Positions 39,531 to 44,210 of a stretch of 44,210 bases of DNA are shown piece after piece. This DNA comes from Candidatus Kaiserbacteria bacterium (GTDB lineage Bacteria; Patescibacteriota; Minisyncoccia; Phycocordibacterales; UBA2100), in assembly GCA_016867375.1 (NCBI GenBank), contig VGJQ01000005.1, positions 1-44,210 of the forward strand. Reading direction: 5' to 3'. The translations under genes and the position numbers were made by a program. Below the pieces are notes generated by a model. It searched no databases. It was not told the DNA's origin and worked only from the letters and a program-made list of their open reading frames with translations. Position 1 is the first letter of the stretch, and each line of letters opens with the position of its first letter.

Positions 39531-40955
39531 TTGAACAGTGAAAGTGGTACTGTTGCTCGTCTGGCCGTTGCCATTGATCACCGAGACAGGATACACACCG
39601 GGCGAGACTACCTGTGCATACATCGCACACGCATAGCCCTGCGGGCAGTATGGCGAGAGATACGACGGCACCACAAAGGTGATCGTCGAACCACTTGAGG
39701 ATACATTCGTGATCGCACCGTTGCCAAAACGCACGGTATTGCCCCACTGGCTGAATCCGTTGCCATAGATGGTCACCATGGTACCGACAGGACCGAAAGC
39801 AGGAGAGAGATACGAAATCGTCGGCGCGCCGCCCGGCATCGTCGAACCAGTGACCTGGACCGTGACACTCGCCATACTCGACTGACCGCTCGCGTTGGTC
39901 GCGGTGAACGTGATGGTATACGTACCTGCCGTGGCATAGGCGTGGCTAAAGGTCACCGTCTGCTGACCCTGCGGATAGATCGTCTGTGCTGCCGATGCGC
40001 TTGCGTAAGGATACGCGGACTGATCTCCCCAGTTGACATTGACCGAGAGGTACGAGCTACCCGCGTTGTAGACCTTCATCGTCCAGATGCCGGAAGCACT
40101 CGTGGCGAGCGTCGTCGGGCCGCTCACGTCGGTGAGCGACGGTCGACCCGAGGTACCCAGCGATGTGACCACAAACGGCAACGTGCCGCTCGTGTAGCCA
40201 CTCCCATTGCGCACCGAGACATTGTAGGTACCAATCGTCACTTGCTGTGATCCGTATCCAGTGAGTTGCGAAGGAACGGTAAATGAGATCGACTTGCCGT
40301 CCGCTGAGCTGAGATTGGAGATGACACCAATACCGAAGTAGACAGTGTTGCCGCGCTGGCTGAATCCGTTGCCATAGATGGTCACCGTATCGCCGACTCC
40401 GCCCGACAGCGGACTGAGGTACGAGATCGAGACCGGACCCTGTGCGTAGGGACCGCAGTTCTGATACTGGAACCAGCCTGTCGTGTTGAGGAAACCGTAA
40501 TTGGTGTCACACACGGATGGTGTGTATGTCGGCGTGTATGAGTACGGATACGTGTACGAAGGATTCGTGTAGAGGTATGGATTCGTCGTGTAATTCGTGC
40601 CGTATGAACCGCCACAACTGGTGTGATACACCGCTTCGCGCGTCGAGACATCCAGTGCGCCCGTCTGCGACAAACCCATTTCCTGCTGGAAATTCCGTAC
40701 TGCCGCGCGCGTCGCTGCACCGAAATAACCGGTGATCATCCACGTACCACCGCCAGGATAATTGCGATTGGAGAGAAAGGTCTGGAGCCGCGTCACCTCG
40801 CTGCCACGCGAACCAAACGAGAGATTCTGAGTGAGATTCACGCACGAAGATGCGGTCCCATACGTATAGAACGACTGGAACGTCTGCGCGGATGCAAGCG
40901 ATGCTCCCGAAAATACTCCGATAATGAGGACCAAAACGAACGCTGTTTTCTTCAT
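39528..40955 (-). CDS. Secreted peptidoglycan-binding / TIG / PKD surface protein
   Basis: A 475-residue protein with a signal peptide (MKKTAFVLVLIIGVFSGASLASA), a peptidoglycan-binding domain 1 (about 40-112, SEVTRLQTFLSNRNYPGGG, then GYFGAATRAAVRNFQ), a Tyr/Thr/Pro-rich linker, a TIG domain (about 180-265, ISYLSPLSGGVGDTVTIYGN), a PKD-like domain (about 275-370) and a second TIG domain (about 380-475). The two TIG domains are near copies of each other. It is probably wall-bound and exposed, perhaps in adhesion. Its stop codon is the first codon of repeat copy 5. Confidence 0.85.
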   Translation of the reverse strand: MKKTAFVLVLIIGVFSGASLASAQTFQSFYTYGTASSCVNLTQNLSFGSRGSEVTRLQTFLSNRNYPGGGTWMITGYFGAATRAAVRNFQQEMGLSQTGALDVSTREAVYHTSCGGSYGTNYTTNPYLYTNPSYTYPYSYTPTYTPSVCDTNYGFLNTTGWFQYQNCGPYAQGPVSISYLSPLSGGVGDTVTIYGNGFSQRGNTVYFGIGVISNLSSADGKSISFTVPSQLTGYGSQQVTIGTYNVSVRNGSGYTSGTLPFVVTSLGTSGRPSLTDVSGPTTLATSASGIWTMKVYNAGSSYLSVNVNWGDQSAYPYASASAAQTIYPQGQQTVTFSHAYATAGTYTITFTATNASGQSSMASVTVQVTGSTMPGGAPTISYLSPAFGPVGTMVTIYGNGFSQWGNTVRFGNGAITNVSSSGSTITFVVPSYLSPYCPQGYACAMYAQVVSPGVYPVSVINGNGQTSNSTTFTVQ

Positions 40956-41066
40956 AAAGGCTTGTTTTGTAAAATGAGTCTAGATCATCGGCTTATGATC
41001 CGTCTCTGATATGCCATAGTTATACATCTTTTTTTGACTTTTTGCAAGTGCCTACAGACCTTACAG

Positions 41067-41096
41067 ACACAGCCCACCTTTGGGGGTGGGCTGTGT
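41067..41096 (-). terminator. Hairpin after the 53-residue secreted protein gene
   Basis: Twelve-base-pair perfect stem ACACAGCCCACC/GGTGGGCTGTGT with a 6-nt loop, 22 nt after the stop of the small gene. The minus-strand flank is only weakly T-rich. Confidence 0.65.
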
Positions 41097-41117
41097 CTCC
41101 TGAGGGCTTCTGGGGTG

Positions 41118-41279
41118 CTATAGGGTCGCTATCTGACCCATCTGTGCGCCTTCCTGACTGGTGATCGGGCACACCTGCGGCGTGCCCTGGGCTATATGCA
41201 CCTCATCGAGCGCGTAGGCCTGTGTCGCCCCGAAGGCAGAACAGGCAATAAGCGCCGAAATGACCGTGATTTTCCTCAT
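41118..41279 (-). CDS. Small secreted protein
   Basis: A 53-residue protein with a clear signal peptide (MRKITVISALIACSAFGATQ, cleavage near AYA), then a short mature part with a single Cys (QGTPQVCPITSQ) and ending GQIATL. No family is recognised. A hairpin follows at 41067-41096. It is short, but the signal peptide and its position make it credible. Confidence 0.5.
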   Translation of the reverse strand: MRKITVISALIACSAFGATQAYALDEVHIAQGTPQVCPITSQEGAQMGQIATL

Positions 41280-41449
41280 AATGTGGCTTAATTTCGTAAT
41301 TTAGGGCTTAAAACATATGTCTTTGCCGCGACGAGAGACAAAGAGGCGTCATTTTGGACTAGAACAATAAACCGCGCAAGCGAGCACGATGGAGAATCCT
41401 TGACAAATGAAAAAAGTGACAAATGCTGGTATTTGTATCCTAATGGTGC

Positions 41450-41455
41450 TATAGT
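41450..41455 (+). promoter_or_regulatory. -10 box of the RNA leader / pseudouridine synthase transcript
   Basis: TATAGT, preceded by TGGTGC. It would start transcription at about 41462, just before an in-frame ATG at 41465 and the structured RNA. Confidence 0.55.
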
Positions 41456-41461
41456 GACCCT

Positions 41462-41713
41462 CTCATGACACACATCAAAGGACGCCAGGCCTCAAAACAT
41501 ACAAAAAAGTCCCCTTCTCGCCGTACTGTAGGACGCACTAGGTTGGATGCAGTTCGAGGCACGCGAGGAAAACACCGTGAGCCGTACAAGGGTACGGCGA
41601 GGAGTGTTTTGCCGACGCACCACAAGGGCACTTCGGATTTTCTAAGTCGGGGTACCGACAAGAAAATCAGGTCGCGTAACGATGAAATGCGCCAACCTAG
41701 TGCGTCCTACCCC
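41462..41713 (+). ncRNA. Structured RNA element before the pseudouridine synthase
   Basis: A 19-bp perfect helix (41528-41546, GTAGGACGCACTAGGTTGG, with 41692-41710) closes a branched region. Inside: helix AAAACAC/GTGTTTT (41569-41575, 41604-41610) enclosing GCCGTAC/GTACGGC (41581-41598); the motif GCACCACAAGGGCACTTC (41617-41634); and helix GATTTTCT/AGAAAATC (41636-41668) capped by GTCGG/CCGAC. The synthase ATG at 41714 lies 3 nt after the closing helix. The motif plus A/T hairpin plus GGTCGCG also occurs in the typA leader. It could be a leader element or an independent RNA; no known family is recognised. The stretch is also open for translation in frame from 41465, giving a very basic extension. 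Confidence 0.6.
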
Positions 41714-42412
41714 ATGCGGATCAATAGGTATATTGCCCTTCAGGGGCACAGCACCCGCCGCGGGGCAGATGAGCTCATTGAAAAGGGCCTTGTCTTTCTC
41801 AATCGTCGTCCCGCCAAGCTCGGCGACATCGTCCAAGAAAGCGATACCGTCGAAGTCCGCCGCTCCGGCAAGCTCCCGACCTATACCTATATTGCCTTCC
41901 ACAAGCCCGCCGGCGTCAACACCCACCCCGAGATCACCGGCGAAAAGGACATCCTCACACTCCTTCCCAAAGATCTTCGTCAGCAAAAACTCTTCCCTCT
42001 CGGGAGGCTCGACAAGGATTCCGAGGGCCTCATCCTCCTCACCAACGACGGCCGCGTGACCGATCGCCTCCTCAATCCGATCTACAATCACGAGAAGACC
42101 TACGAGGTAAAGACCAAACAGCCACTGCGCAATAATTTCAAAGAAAAGATGGAGGGAGGCGTCAACATCGAAGGCTACGTGACCAAGCCGTGCACCGTGC
42201 AAATCCTCGGCGAGAAGCGCTTCCGCGTGACCTTGACCGAAGGAAAGACGCACCAAATCCGCCGTATGGTCGCCGCACTCTTCAACGAAGTCGCTGCCTT
42301 GCGCCGCATCAGTGTGATGAACATCCGCCTCAACAATCTCCCCTCAGGCGGGTATCGGGTGATTGAAGGCAAGGAGCGCGAAGAATTTTTGGCAAATCTT
42401 GCACTCACCTAA
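41714..42412 (+). CDS. RsuA/RluB-family pseudouridine synthase
   Basis: Converts a uridine of rRNA to pseudouridine. The 232-residue protein has an N-terminal S4 RNA-binding domain (MRINRYIALQGHSTRRGADE, with GLVFLNRRPAKLGD) and a catalytic domain with YTYIAFHKPAGVNTHP, the active-site GRLDKDSEGLILLTNDG (catalytic Asp) and KTHQIRRM. The start at 41714 gives a usual domain boundary. The frame remains open to ATG 41465 (315 residues in total), whose extra 83 residues are basic and coincide with the structured RNA. Which start is used is uncertain. It converges on the RAYT gene with a shared palindromic terminator. Confidence 0.88.
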   Translation: MRINRYIALQGHSTRRGADELIEKGLVFLNRRPAKLGDIVQESDTVEVRRSGKLPTYTYIAFHKPAGVNTHPEITGEKDILTLLPKDLRQQKLFPLGRLDKDSEGLILLTNDGRVTDRLLNPIYNHEKTYEVKTKQPLRNNFKEKMEGGVNIEGYVTKPCTVQILGEKRFRVTLTEGKTHQIRRMVAALFNEVAALRRISVMNIRLNNLPSGGYRVIEGKEREEFLANLALT

Positions 42413-42432
42413 ACTCACATAACATAAACCTC

Positions 42433-42469
42433 AAGACATTCAGCAAGGTCGGACCTTGCTGAATGTCTT
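42433..42469. terminator. REP-based bidirectional terminator
   Basis: Perfect 18-bp arms (AAGACATTCAGCAAGGTC and complement) around one base, followed by TTTTATATTATATTTT. It lies between the converging pseudouridine synthase and RAYT genes. The inner 21 nt is the same REP palindrome found in smc and RAYT. Confidence 0.85.
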
Positions 42470-42481
42470 TTATATTATATT

Positions 42482-43165
42482 TTATGGAGTCTTACATTCG
42501 AGCCACTCTGTTACCGAGCTTTCGAAGTCTCCGATATTCTCAAAATATTCTGGCAACGCATTCATATGTATAATGTGATTTTCCGGACGCTTCTCACCAA
42601 GGTAGTCGAGATAACTTGAATAGCGATAATTAGTAAGAAAATTCTTTGCGTCTTTCCTATTCGTGATACCATTCTCTTTCCATTGTGGATCAATCAATTT
42701 AATCGGATTGAGATGGATATATGAAATGAGATATTTGAGATAGACATCATCGGCCGCATGCGTCGCCTTATATTTTCCCTGGAAGAGAACGCCGTTGCGT
42801 TCATGCCTTTTATTGAAATATGCCGTATATCCGTTACTCAATTTCTGGATGAACTTGGATGTATTTCCCTCCTCTTTTTCACGAATAAGGATGTGGAAAT
42901 GATTCGGCATCAGACAATATACACATATATCGACAAGGGTGTCCGCCTCATCTCTCGTAACCAACATTTCCAGCAAGGTCCGACCTTGCTGACGCGCCAT
43001 TTGACGGATGTTATCCATGCGCACTGGCGTTTGACTGTTGGCAAAATAGAGAAGCGCAAGGAAACGTTCGTAATCTGCTTTACTCGAAAAGATGTTTCGT
43101 TTCTCCGTGCCGCGATTATAAATGTGGTAGTACTCATTGGTCGCAAACTCGATGTTCCGTGTCAT
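42482..43165 (-). CDS. REP-associated tyrosine transposase (RAYT, IS200/IS605-like Y1)
   Basis: A 227-residue single-stranded-DNA transposase of the Y1 HUH family. It has YYHIYNRG at the N-terminus, the HUH pair in CLMPNHFHIL (about 84-93), and the region around the likely catalytic Tyr, GYTAYFNKRHERNG (about 112-125), then LFQGKYKA and YIHLNPIK. RAYTs are single-copy and act on REP palindromes; a REP palindrome lies just upstream (43194-43220), one downstream (42433-42469) and one within the gene (42971-42991, encoding QQGRTLL). The start at 43165 follows TACAAT at 43175-43180 by 9 nt; an in-frame ATG at 43183 is upstream of that box. Confidence 0.9.
   Translation of the reverse strand: MTRNIEFATNEYYHIYNRGTEKRNIFSSKADYERFLALLYFANSQTPVRMDNIRQMARQQGRTLLEMLVTRDEADTLVDICVYCLMPNHFHILIREKEEGNTSKFIQKLSNGYTAYFNKRHERNGVLFQGKYKATHAADDVYLKYLISYIHLNPIKLIDPQWKENGITNRKDAKNFLTNYRYSSYLDYLGEKRPENHIIHMNALPEYFENIGDFESSVTEWLECKTP
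42971..42991. repeat. REP palindrome within the RAYT gene
   Basis: CAGCAAGGTC, one base, GACCTTGCTG, in frame inside the transposase gene, upstream of the HUH motif coding region. Confidence 0.85.
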
Positions 43166-43193
43166 ATACAGCATATTGTACATAAGTGCGCAT

Positions 43194-43220
43194 ATCCAGC
43201 AAGGTCGGACCTTGCTGGAT
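43194..43220. repeat. REP palindrome upstream of the RAYT gene
   Basis: Thirteen-nucleotide arms ATCCAGCAAGGTC and complement around one base, about 30 nt upstream of the transposase start, next to its promoter. Confidence 0.85.
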
Positions 43221-43557
43221 CCTTTCTTCTGATGGATTCAATCATTGGAATCGGTTGTCGGTCGGGGGACGGGAAACTCCACTTTTGGAGTGTTATGCCT
43301 CATGGAAAGATAAACAGACAAAAGTTGTACGAAGTTGGAATTGATGAAGATTAAACAAAAAAAGCCGCCGTAACGGTGGATTTTTTGGTGTACCCGCCTT
43401 CAGCTTTGGAAATCCCTAGTCGAAAAGGGGCTTTCGCCCACAGGCACATAAGTACTATACCCCTGTTTTCTGTTTCTCCAAGCAACGCAGTTGTGACGGC
43501 ACAAGTCAGACTTCTAGCTAGAGGTGTCACCTCTAGATTTTCGGATGTGGTGTAATA
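43221..43557. other. Gene-free stretch
   Basis: This stretch holds a short bidirectional terminator-like hairpin (43365-43386) and a small palindrome CTAGAGGTG-T-CACCTCTAG (43518-43536). The rest, 43390-43510, shows no convincing open frame or tRNA-like fold. An apparent plus-strand frame that ends in it is the complement of the RAYT gene. Confidence 0.5.
43365..43386. terminator. Short terminator-like hairpin
   Basis: Stem CCGCCG/CGGTGG with a TAA loop, flanked by an A-run before and a T-run after, so it could end transcription in both directions. Confidence 0.65.
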
Positions 43558-43971
43558 TCAGCGGATTTTGCGAATGGCAATGTATTTCCAGGCGATGATG
43601 GCGAGGGAGATTACAATAAACAAAACTGATGCGAGGAACGCGATGGAGTTTTTGTCGATAGGATACATCCAGTCACCGCTATATGCGGGCGCAAAAAAGA
43701 TAGCGATCATTGAAAGTGGGATCCATACATATGAGAATCGTACCCACATACGGTACACTTCGTCGCGCATTTTGTAGGTGATGAGAGACAAGAAGAAAAC
43801 GGGTACTAATACAAAAATATAATTAATTATCACATCCACAGGATTGATCACCCATTCCTGACAAGCCAAACTCTTATAACATGAGTCGAATCCAACGTAC
43901 CCGAAAATTAATACACAGACCTGCAGTAAAAACGCAGTAAAACTAATTAACAGGACATTTTTCTTTGACAT
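43558..43971 (-). CDS. Small polytopic membrane protein
   Basis: A 137-residue protein with four hydrophobic segments (VLLISFTAFLLQVCVLIFGY, VDVIINYIFVLVPVFFLSLI, a third around WIPLSMIAIFFAPA, and SVLFIVISLAIIAWKYIAI) and two Cys in the first outside loop (DSCYKSLACQEW). No family is recognised. It begins 8 nt after the stop of the gene upstream, so it may be cotranscribed with it. Confidence 0.65.
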   Translation of the reverse strand: MSKKNVLLISFTAFLLQVCVLIFGYVGFDSCYKSLACQEWVINPVDVIINYIFVLVPVFFLSLITYKMRDEVYRMWVRFSYVWIPLSMIAIFFAPAYSGDWMYPIDKNSIAFLASVLFIVISLAIIAWKYIAIRKIR

Positions 43972-43979
43972 AAAGTAAT

Positions 43980-44210
43980 TTAATACCCAAGCACCACCCT
44001 CCCCTCCTCTGTTCTCAGGTACGGAATAATCATACCAGGCAATGTCTGCTTGACGGGCCGACTGTCCACACCATCATCGGAATCATCGTCATCAAGGTTT
44101 TGAGGCTTGGTCATCATGACCGTCACATCTTTCTTGGGCCGATAGTGGGATTCTGTAGTCGTCGCATTGGTCTTGATATGCGAGACGAAGAGCTTGTACG
44201 CGCCGTCTTT
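43980..44210 (-). CDS. Hypothetical protein, partial (start outside window)
   Basis: The last 76 residues of a gene that runs in from beyond the window, ending PYLRTEEGRVVLGY. It has an acidic patch (NLDDDDSDDGVDS) and threonine-rich beta-like stretches (FVSHIKTNATTTES). No family is recognised. Confidence 0.6.
   Translation of the reverse strand, partial: KDGAYKLFVSHIKTNATTTESHYRPKKDVTVMMTKPQNLDDDDSDDGVDSRPVKQTLPGMIIPYLRTEEGRVVLGY

Noticed and set aside
41528-41710. RNase P, 6S, SRP or tmRNA
   Set aside because: Length and closing helix suggested these, but the conserved cores (for example the RNase P GAGGAAAGUCC context, the SRP GGAAG/AGCAG loop, the tmRNA acceptor) are absent and the fold is multibranched.

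Overview
The window looks like part of a chromosome from a candidate-phyla-radiation (Patescibacteria, Parcubacteria-like) bacterium. This is inferred from gene style: a short SMC, PaaX/Cas2-like proteins, a lysine-rich histone-like protein, Gmad2 and peptidoglycan-binding/TIG proteins, many fused enzymes, and many genes whose ATG lies only 6-9 nt after a -10 box. No rRNA or tRNA gene was found, so placement below phylum level is not possible.

Positions 1-640 hold a toxin-antitoxin pair whose toxin is frameshifted. Positions 637-17067 are a surface-glycan region, mostly on the minus strand: asparagine synthase, glycosyltransferases, a nucleotidyltransferase-cupin fusion, a C-methyltransferase (plus strand), GDP-mannose 4,6-dehydratase, a multi-spanning GT-C-like protein, a polyprenyl-phosphate-mannose synthase fused to a methyltransferase, GtrA, a sugar-nucleotide dehydrogenase fused to a glycosyltransferase, and a double GT4. 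Together they suggest synthesis of deoxyhexose- and mannose-containing, possibly methylated glycans on a lipid carrier. Positions 17130-25081 are mainly housekeeping (rpsP, smc, rnc, nusB-Nudix, rpmF), interrupted by a broken retropepsin-like gene. Positions 25263-44210 carry envelope, protease and stress genes (metalloproteases, msrB, DsbA-like, GH18, M50, YdcF), typA, two PaaX-like paralogs, an RsuA-type pseudouridine synthase, a REP-associated tyrosine transposase and small membrane proteins.

Three layers of non-coding structure stand out. (1) Five copies of a ~92-bp double-hairpin element occur at 11505, 17885, 22505, 34345 and 39443. One copy splits the retropepsin-like gene, and removing exactly 92 nt restores its frame. 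Three copies start exactly at the TAA stop of a gene. (2) A ~183-nt structured RNA closed by a perfect 19-bp helix lies directly before the pseudouridine synthase core. It shares an 18-nt motif, a following A/T-rich hairpin and a GGTCGCG tail with the leader of typA, which ends in an intrinsic terminator just before the typA start. (3) Nested palindromes frame both PaaX-like paralogs, and short REP palindromes sit around and inside the RAYT gene and inside smc. A further palindrome lies inside typA. All statements come from reading the sequence; no search or folding program was run.
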